From Pseudomonadota bacterium (GTDB lineage Bacteria > Pseudomonadota > Alphaproteobacteria > Rhizobiales > Xanthobacteraceae), in contig JAEZEU010000417.1 of assembly GCA_023432885.1 (NCBI GenBank), positions 1-11,657 of the forward strand: a stretch of DNA of 11,657 nt. Reading direction: 5' to 3'. Shown here piece after piece: positions 1-7,005 of the stretch. Position 1 is the stretch's first letter, and the number at the start of each line of letters is the position of its first letter. The translations under genes and the position numbers were made by a program. The notes beneath the pieces are model-generated. The model saw nothing but the letters and a program-made list of their open reading frames with translations, was not told where the DNA came from and searched no databases.

Positions 1-183
1 CGGTCGGCCCCGTCATGGCCACACGAATCAACCCGCCCGTGAATGGCGCAACCGCGGGCTACACTTACCCGAAATAACCCCTTGGACCAACCGGATAGGC
101 AGGCATTTCGCCCGGATTAAGGCGGCCAGCCGCGATCCTTACCGATTGTGGTTACTAGGGAAAATGGGCCCGACGCAGCGATT
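1..183. other. Region downstream of lpxC, no supported gene
   Basis: I see no RNA gene or convincing ORF here. On the minus strand an ATG at 16..14 opens a frame that runs off the window edge after five codons. It has no Shine-Dalgarno-like sequence, so I do not call it a gene. A small GCGG/CCGC stem (122-133, 4-base loop), followed on the minus strand by TTAAT, could be a weak lpxC terminator, but the evidence is poor. Confidence 0.4.
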
Positions 184-1143
184 TCAGGACACGTCTGGGC
201 TGTAGGCCGGGGCCACCAGGCCGCCGACAATGGCGCGGCCGGCTTCGGCCGGGATACGGCTGCGGCGGGGCGCCTCGCCCTCGACCACGCGCCAAGCGGT
301 GCGGTCGGCGAGCAGCGCGGTCAGCGCGGCATGGTTGAGCTTATGGCCGCCACGGACCGAGCGGAAGGCGCCAAGCAGCGGCAGGCCGGCGAGCGCGAGA
401 TCGCCGATGACGTCCAGGATCTTGTGGCGGGCGCACTCGTCGGCGTAGCGTAGTCCTTCGGTATTGAGCAGGCGCTCGTCGTCGAACACGACGGTGTTCT
501 CGAAGGACGCGCCGAGCGCGAAGCCGGCGCTGGAGAGGCGCGCCACATCGTTCAGGAAGCCGAAAGTGCGGGCCCGGCTGATCTCGCGGCGAAATCGCTC
601 CGGGCTGAGCTCGAGCGCGTAGCTCTGTCTGCCGATCACTGGATTGACGAACTCGATCTCGACCTCGGCGCGGAATGCGTCGGCATAGGGACGGAATTCA
701 CCGAAGGAATCGCCGACCGACACGGAGACGGGTTTTACAATCTGCAGGAAGCGGCGGACCGCGGGCTGGGCCACGATACCGGCCTGATCGATCGCCGCAA
801 CAAAGGCTGCGGCGCTGCCGTCCATGATCGGAACCTCGGAACCGTCAATCTCGATGGTGGCGTTGTCTACACCCATGCCGCGCAACGCGGCGAGAACATG
901 CTCAGCGGTAGCAACCAGCGGACCTTCGGCGTCGCCCAGAACGGTGGCAAATTCGGTGGCGATGACGGATTCGGCCGTCGCCAGAACCTCGCGGTCGGCG
1001 CCATCAAGGCCGGTGCGGACAAAAATAAAACCTGCATCGACGGGTGCAGGTCCGATGGTGAGATTGACAGGCAAACCCGAATGAACGCCGACGCCTGTCA
1101 CGGTGGCTTGCGACCGAAGCGTGGTTTGACGGTTCAATTTCAT
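184..1143 (-). CDS. lpxC: UDP-3-O-acyl-N-acetylglucosamine deacetylase LpxC
   Basis: LpxC is the cytoplasmic zinc-dependent deacetylase that catalyses the committed step of lipid A synthesis. It removes the acetyl group from UDP-3-O-acyl-GlcNAc. The 319-residue product is close to the roughly 305-residue E. coli enzyme. The family's zinc ligands are visible: H82 in TAEHVLAAL, then H240 and D244 in RHKILDVIGD. The catalytic His is H267 in GGHKLNH. I start at ATG 1143 because family homology begins there (MKLNRQTTLRSQATVTGVGV). A GTG at 1206 would add 21 residues (MSRSWKLGRQ...) with no family resemblance. The Shine-Dalgarno at either start is weak, so the start is less certain than the identity. 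It is last in the cluster, separated from ftsZ by a terminator and about 350 bp, so it probably has its own promoter. LpxC next to ftsZ is the order also seen in E. coli. Confidence 0.95.
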   Translation of the reverse strand: MKLNRQTTLRSQATVTGVGVHSGLPVNLTIGPAPVDAGFIFVRTGLDGADREVLATAESVIATEFATVLGDAEGPLVATAEHVLAALRGMGVDNATIEIDGSEVPIMDGSAAAFVAAIDQAGIVAQPAVRRFLQIVKPVSVSVGDSFGEFRPYADAFRAEVEIEFVNPVIGRQSYALELSPERFRREISRARTFGFLNDVARLSSAGFALGASFENTVVFDDERLLNTEGLRYADECARHKILDVIGDLALAGLPLLGAFRSVRGGHKLNHAALTALLADRTAWRVVEGEAPRRSRIPAEAGRAIVGGLVAPAYSPDVS

Positions 1144-1495
1144 CGAAGACTGCCCACTACCGACTCTACCCAAAGACTGCCGACCCAACTTCCAGGACCG
1201 ACTCACTCTTCAAGCTTCCCCAAGTCGCGGTGAACTCTAGTCACTGGCCTGGAGGTCGCCAACTCACGCTTCTTTACGGATTGTTACCCCATCTCTGCCG
1301 CATTCACGTCAAAGGTTAACCAAATTGGGACAGCGCCACCCGCAGTTCCGGCTGTGACATGAAAGCCGAGAAATAATAATTAACCGTTTAGAAACAGACG
1401 CTTGCGCGAGGAAAAGCACCGCCTTGCTTCGCCAAAATCGAAGGCCCCGGTACCGGATACCGGGGCCTCGTAGGTCGCACGAATTGTAACAAACC
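1144..1495. other. ftsZ-lpxC intergenic region, probable lpxC leader
   Basis: This 352-bp gap contains the ftsZ terminator (1442-1468), then an AT-rich patch around 1371-1391 and a GGTTAACC palindrome at 1314-1321. Beside the palindrome, a TTGACG reads on the minus strand at 1312..1307, but no good -10 box lies 16-18 bases further on. Two GACTC sites (1162-1166, 1200-1204) match the GANTC target of the alphaproteobacterial methylase CcrM. No ORF here looks coding. I infer that the lpxC promoter lies in this gap but cannot place it. Confidence 0.5.
1442..1468 (-). terminator. Hairpin terminator after ftsZ
   Basis: A perfect 11-bp stem (AGGCCCCGGTA / TACCGGGGCCT) encloses a 5-base loop 27 bases past the ftsZ stop codon. 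Read on the minus strand, the stem is followed by TCGATTTT, an imperfect U-tract. On the plus strand no T-run follows, so the orientation fits ending ftsZ transcription. The broken U-tract may make it leaky. Confidence 0.75.
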
Positions 1496-3271
1496 TCAGT
1501 TGGCCTGACGGCGCAGGAAGGCGGGGATATCAAGATGGTCATCACCCTGTGGCGCCAGCGCAACAGGTGCCGGGCGGCCGTGGATATCGAGCCCCTGCGG
1601 CGCGGGCCTCTGCTTGGCATATTCCGATACCGGATCACCGGCTGCCACCGTTCGGGCGGGCTTGCGTTCCGGCAGCGGCGGCATGGCCGGGCCGGCGGCG
1701 CGGGCAGCGATCGGCGGCTCGTGTTCCTCGTCGCGGCGACCTAGGCCGACATTGGCCAGTCGCTGCAACAGCGATAGCCGGGTCTTTTGCGGGTGGTCCT
1801 CATCGGCGTCGGCCTGCGCCTTGCGAATCTCGGCCTGCGCCGGCATCGGCAGGTCTTCGAATTTCGGCATGCGCGGCGCCCGGGTCGGCGGACGCTCGGC
1901 AGCCGGAGGAATGAAGTTCTCGGCCGGCGGCGGCTCGTGCGATTCGGCGCGGGCCGGTTCCTTGTCCGGGAACAGAGTCGGCTTCTGCGCGACCGGGCGG
2001 ACGGTGACGTCACCATAGGTGACCGGGTGCGCGGGCGCAGGGGGCGCTTCGGGCGCTACCGCCGCAGCAATCGCAGCGAGCGCCGCACGCTCGACATTGC
2101 TGCCGCCGCGCGGAGCGGCAGCCGGCGCGGGCGCCGTGGCGATATGGCCGGAGACGGCCGACTCCAGCTTCTGGGCGCGCTCGGCGAGGCGCTGGTTGTC
2201 GGCGCGCAGGCGCGCAGTGAGATCGGCGAGGCGATTCTCCGGCGGAGCCGCGGGCGCGGGTTGCGCGGCGGGCGCAGCCGCCCCGCTCAGCGAGCGAGCG
2301 ACGGCAGACTGGTCGATGCCGGTGGCGACGACGGAAACGCGGATGATGCCGTCGAGCGCTTCGTCGAAAGTAGCGCCGACGATGATGTTCGCATCCTGAT
2401 CGACCTCCTCGCGGATGCGGGTGGCGGCTTCATCGACTTCGAACAGGGTGAGGTCCTTGCCGCCGGTGATCGAGATGAGGAGGCCCTTGGCACCCTTCAT
2501 CGAGCTGTCGTCGATCAGCGGATTGGCGATGGCGGCTTCAGCGGCCGTGAGGGCGCGCTTGTCGCCGGAGGCTTCGCCCGTGCCCATCATCGCCTTGCCC
2601 ATTTCCCTCATCACCGCCCTCACGTCGGCGAAGTCGAGGTTGATCAGGCCCTCCTTCACCATCAGGTCGGTGATGCAGGCGACGCCCGAATAGAGCACCT
2701 GGTCGGCCATCGCAAAGGCGTCGGCGAAGGTGGTCTTCTCGTTGGCCACGCGGAACAGATTCTGGTTCGGGATGATCAGCAGCGTGTCGACCACCTTGTG
2801 CAGCTCGGAGATGCCCGACTCCGCGGTGCGCATGCGGCGAGCACCCTCGAAGTGGAAGGGCTTGGTCACCACGCCTACCGTGAGGATGTTCATTTCGCGC
2901 GCGCATTTGGCGATCACGGGAGCAGCGCCCGTGCCGGTGCCGCCGCCCATGCCCGCGGTGACAAACACCATGTTGGCGCCCGAGAGATGATCGCGGATCT
3001 CGTCCATCACCTCTTCCGCGGCGGCTGCGCCGACGTCCGGCTGCGAGCCCGCTCCCAGGCCCTGCGTGACCTGCGTGCCCATCTGGATGATGCGCTGCGC
3101 TTTCGACATCGTCAGCGCCTGCGCGTCGGTGTTGGCGACGACGAAGTCGACACCCTGCAGCCCGGCAGTGATCATGTTGTTGACGGCGTTTCCACCCGCG
3201 CCGCCGACGCCGAAGACGGTGATACGCGGTTTCAGCTCGCTGATGTCAGGAGGAGTGATGTTGACTGCCAT
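1496..3271 (-). CDS. ftsZ: Cell division GTPase FtsZ
   Basis: FtsZ is the tubulin-like GTPase that polymerises into the division ring at midcell and recruits the divisome. The product is 591 residues, well above the 383 of E. coli, because of its linker. The GTPase core spans about residues 10-320. It shows GVGGAGGNAVNNM (21-33), the tubulin signature GMGGGTGTGAAP (107-118) and the T7 loop NLDFADV (211-217) that completes the neighbour's active site. Residues about 321-575 are a Pro/Ala-rich, probably disordered linker with a short Arg/Leu-rich helical patch (RLADLTARLRADNQRLAERA). The end, DDHLDIPAFLRRQAN (577-591), is the conserved C-terminal peptide that binds FtsA and other partners. ATG 3271 has GAGAGG six bases upstream. 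It lies 89 bp after ftsA and ends at a terminator. Confidence 0.98.
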   Translation of the reverse strand: MAVNITPPDISELKPRITVFGVGGAGGNAVNNMITAGLQGVDFVVANTDAQALTMSKAQRIIQMGTQVTQGLGAGSQPDVGAAAAEEVMDEIRDHLSGANMVFVTAGMGGGTGTGAAPVIAKCAREMNILTVGVVTKPFHFEGARRMRTAESGISELHKVVDTLLIIPNQNLFRVANEKTTFADAFAMADQVLYSGVACITDLMVKEGLINLDFADVRAVMREMGKAMMGTGEASGDKRALTAAEAAIANPLIDDSSMKGAKGLLISITGGKDLTLFEVDEAATRIREEVDQDANIIVGATFDEALDGIIRVSVVATGIDQSAVARSLSGAAAPAAQPAPAAPPENRLADLTARLRADNQRLAERAQKLESAVSGHIATAPAPAAAPRGGSNVERAALAAIAAAVAPEAPPAPAHPVTYGDVTVRPVAQKPTLFPDKEPARAESHEPPPAENFIPPAAERPPTRAPRMPKFEDLPMPAQAEIRKAQADADEDHPQKTRLSLLQRLANVGLGRRDEEHEPPIAARAAGPAMPPLPERKPARTVAAGDPVSEYAKQRPAPQGLDIHGRPAPVALAPQGDDHLDIPAFLRRQAN

Positions 3272-3276
3272 GGTTG

Positions 3277-3282
3277 CCTCTC
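3277..3282 (-). promoter_or_regulatory. ftsZ ribosome binding site
   Basis: GAGAGG on the minus strand lies five bases before the ATG at 3271..3269. It supports that start and the MAVNITPPDISELKPRITVF N-terminus. Confidence 0.7.
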
Positions 3283-3360
3283 GTAGCTAAACGCGCATTG
3301 TTTTGCCCGGGCCTGGGAGCGCGGGAGCTGGTGAAAATCGAATGAGGGTGACACCGGTCA

Positions 3361-4680
3361 TCAGAAGCCCTCGCGAAGCCATCGTCCGACCTTTCCGAAA
3401 TATCCGTCGGTCCCTGTCTTGAGCTGCCGCGTATGCCGCGGTTCGACATGTTCGAGATGAGCGTATTGCGGGTACACCAAGAGTCCGGCGGGGACCGCGA
3501 AGGAGGCGCTCTTGGCCTCGTTGGGCAGCCGGCCGAAACCGAGCGGGCGGCCGATCCGCACCGGGCGGTTCAGGATCCGGGTGGCAAGTTCGACCGAGCC
3601 GGTGAGTTGCGCGGCGCCGCCGCTGAGGACGACCCGCGCCTTCGGCTCCGCTGCAAAGGGGGAATCCGCCAGGCGGTCCCTCACCATTTCAAAAATCTCC
3701 TCGGCGCGATGCCGAACGATGTTGGCGATCGTGGCGCGAGACACGATCTGCGGGGCGTCCATCTCGTCGTCGCCCGCAGTCGGTACAGACATCAATTCTC
3801 GCGCGTCGGACCCGCCGGTCAGCACGGTGCCATATAACGTCTTGATTCGCTCGGCATCCGCAATGCAGGCGGAGAGTCCGCGAGCCAAATCCATCGTGAT
3901 GTGATGCCCGCCGAGCGCAAATCCGGATGCATGGACGAAACGGCCGCCCGAATAGGTCGCAATCGTGGTGGACCCCGCTCCCATTTCGACCACGGCGGCG
4001 CCGAGATCCGCCTCGTCGTCGGTCAGCACGGCCAGACCTGCGACATAAGGACTCGCCGCCATGGCCTCGACATTGATGTGACAGCGCTCGACCACCAGCA
4101 TCAGGTTGCGCGCGACCGTGGCATCGCCGGTGACGACGTTCATCTCGACGCCGAACTGGCGGGCGACCATGCCCTTGGGATCGCGGATGCCCTTGACGCC
4201 GTCGACGGAATAGCCGGTCGGCAAGGTGTGCAGCACGGTGCGGCCATCGCCGGTGGCGTGGCGCATGCCGATCGAGGTGACGTGGGTGACGTCAGCCGAC
4301 GTAACGGAACCGCCCTTGATGTCGGCGGCAGCCTCGACAAGCTGCCCCTGCAGGCGGCCGCCCGAAACCGACAGCAGGACCGACTCGACCCGTACCTTGG
4401 CCATGCGCTCGGCGAGCGCCACGGCCTGGCGCACCGCCTGCTCGCATTCGCCGAGGTCGATCACCGCGCCGGCCTTCATGCCGCGCGACTGGATCTGGCT
4501 GTAGCCGATCAGCTCCACCGCATGGGTGCGGCCGCGCAGCGCCTCGTTGGGCGGGCTCGGCTTCAGCCGCGCGATCATGCAGGCGACCTTGCTGGTGCCG
4601 ATGTCGAGGGAAGCGACCATGGTGGTGCGCCTGGGCACCGGACGCGTCTTCGGGGTCTGGGTGCGATCGAGGCCGGTCAT
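3361..4680 (-). CDS. ftsA: Cell division protein FtsA
   Basis: FtsA is the actin-like ATPase that tethers FtsZ filaments to the inner membrane and recruits later divisome proteins. The 439-residue product shows the actin-fold signatures in order: phosphate-1 loop VASLDIGTSKVACMIA (22-37), phosphate-2 loop VVEMGAGSTTIATY (230-243) and adenosine motif VVLSGGAAQLTGS (350-362). The SHS2/1C region lies between the first two. The C-terminus, GYFGKVGRWLREGF (426-439), has the pattern of the amphipathic membrane-targeting helix of the family. The ATG at 4680 overlaps the ftsQ stop as ATGA, which suggests translational coupling. The roughly 20-residue Pro/Arg-rich N-terminal extension before the actin fold also occurs, as I recall it, in related rhizobial proteins. 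ftsZ begins 89 bp downstream. Confidence 0.97.
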   Translation of the reverse strand: MTGLDRTQTPKTRPVPRRTTMVASLDIGTSKVACMIARLKPSPPNEALRGRTHAVELIGYSQIQSRGMKAGAVIDLGECEQAVRQAVALAERMAKVRVESVLLSVSGGRLQGQLVEAAADIKGGSVTSADVTHVTSIGMRHATGDGRTVLHTLPTGYSVDGVKGIRDPKGMVARQFGVEMNVVTGDATVARNLMLVVERCHINVEAMAASPYVAGLAVLTDDEADLGAAVVEMGAGSTTIATYSGGRFVHASGFALGGHHITMDLARGLSACIADAERIKTLYGTVLTGGSDARELMSVPTAGDDEMDAPQIVSRATIANIVRHRAEEIFEMVRDRLADSPFAAEPKARVVLSGGAAQLTGSVELATRILNRPVRIGRPLGFGRLPNEAKSASFAVPAGLLVYPQYAHLEHVEPRHTRQLKTGTDGYFGKVGRWLREGF

Positions 4681-5654
4681 GCGTCACCGGCCTTTTTCTT
4701 CTTCTTGTCCTTGAAGAGCTCCTCGCGGGCCTTTGCCGCGTCTTCGGACAATTGCACCGTGAGCCTGTCGGGCAAGCGCATGTCGACCGCGACGATGTCG
4801 CGCGAGAACAGCTTGTCCTCCTTGTCCATCCTGGAGAGCGCCGCCAGCGCGTTGCCGACGTCGTTCTCGGGCAGGCGGATGTCGAGCCCGTCCTTCAGGC
4901 GCAGATTCCAGCGGCGCTCGCCGACGAAGATCGCGGCCTTGGTGACGGAGTGCACCTGCGGATAGCGCGCCAGCAGCGCGAGGAAATCGCGCGCGCGGGT
5001 CTCGGCGCCCTTCCCCACCACCAGCGGGAGGGAAACGAAGCGGCGCGCCACATAGGGCTCCAGCACCGCGCCGTCTTCCGCGATCACGGCAAGGCGGCCG
5101 CCCTGCTGCCACAGCGCAAAGGCCGTGCGCTCGACGAGGTCGATCTGCAACTGGCCGGGGTAGAACTTCTGCACCGTGGCGTCCGCGATCCACGGATTGG
5201 CCTTCAGCTTGTCGCGGACGGTGGTGGCGTCGAGGAACAAGAGCGACGAGCGGCCGCTGACCCCGCCGATGCCGAGCACCTCGTCATGGCTCAGCTGCTT
5301 ACGGCCGTTGATGACGACCGAGGTGATGCGGAAGCCGGCCGAGTTGGCGAGCGCATTGCGGCCGTCGGCGAGCTGCGTCAGCACGGCATCGACATGACCG
5401 CCCTTCACGACGCCGAGTACGGCGCTGCCGAGCAACGTTGCGAGGGTGAGCATCAGCCCGGCGCGGCGCGGCATGCGGCGCTCGAGCCAGACGATCGCGC
5501 GATGCGGAGGCTCGTCGCGCGGGGCCTTCACGCGTTTACGATCAAATCCAAAATATTCGCGCAGCAGCACGGCCGCGCCAATGGCGGCCGCCTTCAGGTC
5601 AGTTTTCGGCTCCGAAGATCCCCTGGATCGCCTGGAGCGCCCTGCACCGTCCAT
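4677..5654 (-). CDS. ftsQ: Cell division protein FtsQ
   Basis: FtsQ is a bitopic inner-membrane protein that links early and late divisome components, usually through FtsB/FtsL. The 325-residue product has a basic cytoplasmic N-terminal region of about 60 residues, one transmembrane segment (about 65-83, LMLTLATLLGSAVLG) and a periplasmic POTRA domain. The POTRA runs from FRITSVVINGRKQLS (108-122) through NPWIADATVQKFYPGQLQI (153-171). The FtsQ/DivIB beta domain follows to about 302. The tail is unusually basic (KDKKKKK, 315-321) and overlaps the ftsA start by 4 bp. The start at ATG 5654 has no strong Shine-Dalgarno. It is the first Met of the frame and gives a topology typical of alphaproteobacterial FtsQ. 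The gene follows ddl after a 248-bp gap, a likely place for a separate ftsQA promoter. Confidence 0.95.
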   Translation of the reverse strand: MDGAGRSRRSRGSSEPKTDLKAAAIGAAVLLREYFGFDRKRVKAPRDEPPHRAIVWLERRMPRRAGLMLTLATLLGSAVLGVVKGGHVDAVLTQLADGRNALANSAGFRITSVVINGRKQLSHDEVLGIGGVSGRSSLLFLDATTVRDKLKANPWIADATVQKFYPGQLQIDLVERTAFALWQQGGRLAVIAEDGAVLEPYVARRFVSLPLVVGKGAETRARDFLALLARYPQVHSVTKAAIFVGERRWNLRLKDGLDIRLPENDVGNALAALSRMDKEDKLFSRDIVAVDMRLPDRLTVQLSEDAAKAREELFKDKKKKKAGDA

Positions 5655-5902
5655 TGCACGAGCCCGTCAATCACATTTCCGCAAGCCTTTGCGGGGATTG
5701 GCACAAATGGCGCCTCGGTCATGCCCGCATGGCTGGCCGAGCGCGCAGCTGCGCCGCCAGCGTTAACCTTCGTTCTTCCTGGTAAACAAAAGGTAAATCT
5801 GAGCCGGTCAGGCGCCAATTTTGCTCGTGCTCTGAGGGGTTTGCCCCAGGTTTGTGCGGTTTTGGGGGATTTTGCGGCGGGCGCGCGAGACCGGACTTTC
5901 CG
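5655..5902. other. ddl-ftsQ intergenic leader
   Basis: This 248-bp gap is longer than other gaps in the cluster without a repeat element. It holds a TTTACC pair and a GTTAAC box (separate entry), a CCGCAA/TTGCGG hairpin at 5679-5694, a perfect 12-bp GCGCAGCTGCGC palindrome at 5743-5754 and a GGGG-TTTG-CCCC hairpin at 5836-5847. None has a U-tract typical of a terminator. I see no gene. A promoter for ftsQA here is an inference from position and AT content. Confidence 0.4.
5762..5797 (-). promoter_or_regulatory. Candidate CtrA-like boxes upstream of ftsQ
   Basis: On the minus strand TTTACC occurs twice with a 5-base spacer (TTTACCTTTTGTTTACC, 5797..5781), and GTTAAC follows at 5767..5762. The pair fits TTTA-N7-TTTA, one mismatch per half from the CtrA consensus TTAA-N7-TTAA. 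CtrA controls ftsQA in Caulobacter. That this is a real CtrA site is an inference. It lies 108-143 bp before the ftsQ start. Confidence 0.35.
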
Positions 5903-6889
5903 CTACCGCTGGACGCGCTTGATCGCGAGCACGATCTGGTCGTGCAGGAAATCGGTAAAGTCGATGCCCTGCGCCTTCAGCGCCTTCGGATAGAGCGAGG
6001 CCTTGGTGAGGCCCGGCAGCGTGTTGGTCTCGAGATAGATCGGCCCCTTCGGGGAGATGATGAAGTCGGACCGCGAATAGCCGCAGCATGACAGCGCGCG
6101 GTGCGCCTTCACCGCGAGGTCCTGCAACTGCGCCGTGACATCGGGCGTGAAGCGGCCGGGACAGATTTCCTGCGTGGACTTCAGCAGATACTTGGCAGTG
6201 TAGTCGAACCGCCCTTCCGCCGCGACGATCTCGATCGGCGGCAGCGAAAACATCTTGCCGTCCGAGCGCTCCAGCACGCCGCAGGTCGCTTCCGTGCCCG
6301 ATATGAACGGCTCGATCAAATATTCCTCGGTCTTTGCGGCGTTGCGCACGGCGACGAGATCCTGCTTCGCAACGACGTAAATGAGTCCATAGCTCGAGCC
6401 GTCCTTGACCGGCTTTGCGATCAGCTTGCCGTACTCGGCGAAGGCCTCCTCGAGCTGGCCGAGATCGATGCCTGATGGCGACGGCACGCCGCCGATGGCG
6501 GCAAAGTGCTTGGCGGCGGTCTTGTCGAAGGCAAGGTGCGAGGACGCCGAGCCCGAGCCGGTGAACGGCACGCCGCGGATCTCGCACATCGCCTGCAGTT
6601 CGCCGTTCTCCGCCCTGCCGCCATGCAGGCCGAGCACGAGCACCCGGCTCTCCGCCTTTGCCCGGTCGAGCGCGTTTGCGAGCGGCACGCCGCGGCTTTC
6701 CGGCTTGAACTCATCCTCGAACGGCCGCGTGTGGCCGAGCAGTTGCGCCCGCGTCACTTCGTGGACCGTGTCGGCGACATGCCAGAACCAGAGGTCGGCC
6801 TCGGGCAAGGCCTCGCAGAGGGCCTGTGCCGAAGCGACGGAGACCAGCCGCTCCTTGTTGGTGCCACCGAAGAGAATGGTATTGCGCAT
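5903..6889 (-). CDS. ddl: D-alanine--D-alanine ligase (divergent Ddl)
   Basis: This is an ATP-grasp enzyme that joins two D-alanines for addition to the peptidoglycan stem peptide by MurF. The 328-residue product follows the Ddl plan but diverges from the usual motifs. ILFGGTNKERLVS (5-17) keeps the Glu equivalent to E. coli DdlB E15 (here E13). LHGGRAENGELQ (88-99) replaces the family's HGxxGEDGxxQ, keeping His and Glu but with Asn for Asp. FTGSGSASSHLAFDK (109-123) and IAKPVKDGSSYG (157-168) contribute ATP and substrate contacts. FDYTAKY (228-234) matches the tyrosine loop. The C-terminal motif SRSDF...LETNTLPGLT keeps R273, D275, E287 and N289. All likely catalytic residues are therefore present and I expect activity. 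The position between murB and ftsQ supports ddlB. ATG 6889 is preceded by AAGGAACGAG. Confidence 0.9.
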   Translation of the reverse strand: MRNTILFGGTNKERLVSVASAQALCEALPEADLWFWHVADTVHEVTRAQLLGHTRPFEDEFKPESRGVPLANALDRAKAESRVLVLGLHGGRAENGELQAMCEIRGVPFTGSGSASSHLAFDKTAAKHFAAIGGVPSPSGIDLGQLEEAFAEYGKLIAKPVKDGSSYGLIYVVAKQDLVAVRNAAKTEEYLIEPFISGTEATCGVLERSDGKMFSLPPIEIVAAEGRFDYTAKYLLKSTQEICPGRFTPDVTAQLQDLAVKAHRALSCCGYSRSDFIISPKGPIYLETNTLPGLTKASLYPKALKAQGIDFTDFLHDQIVLAIKRVQR

Positions 6890-6911
6890 CAGCCCCGCTC
6901 GTTCCTTCTTT

Positions 6912-7004
6912 CGTCATTCCGAGGCGATGCGAAGCATCGACCCGGAACCATCGCTCGATATTTCGACGTTCCGGGTTCGCGCTGGCGCGCGCTCCGGAGC
7001 GACG
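6912..7004. repeat. Dispersed palindromic repeat between murB and ddl
   Basis: Two 37-base arms (6912-6948 and 6968-7004) are imperfect inverted repeats: 23 of 37 positions pair, including the inner CCCGGAAC/GTTCCGGG and the outer CGTC/GACG. The left arm also contains its own perfect hairpin CGATGC-GAA-GCATCG (6925-6939). The right arm has a GCGC-rich counterpart. The sequence resembles a palindromic repeat I know as abundant in Bradyrhizobium genomes. It ends one base from the murB stop codon and fills most of the gap before ddl. It should fold in the murB-ddl transcript and may affect mRNA stability or coupling. Confidence 0.8.
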
Positions 7005-7005
7005 G

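Noticed and set aside
1..16. Possible minus-strand start codon of a next gene
   Set aside because: Only five codons visible and no ribosome binding site; cannot be supported.
1787..3286. 499-codon plus-strand open frame opposite ftsZ
   Set aside because: Arg/Gly-rich shadow of a high-GC gene; no family resemblance and fully antisense to a conserved gene.
3901..4965. 354-codon plus-strand open frame across ftsA and ftsQ
   Set aside because: Spans two conserved genes antisense; composition is typical of a GC-driven shadow frame.
4752..5993. 413-codon plus-strand open frame across ftsQ and the end of ddl
   Set aside because: Shadow frame crossing gene boundaries, no recognisable domain.
5808..6587. 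259-codon minus-strand frame overlapping ddl
   Set aside because: It lies in another frame of ddl; the true frame carries the ATP-grasp motifs.
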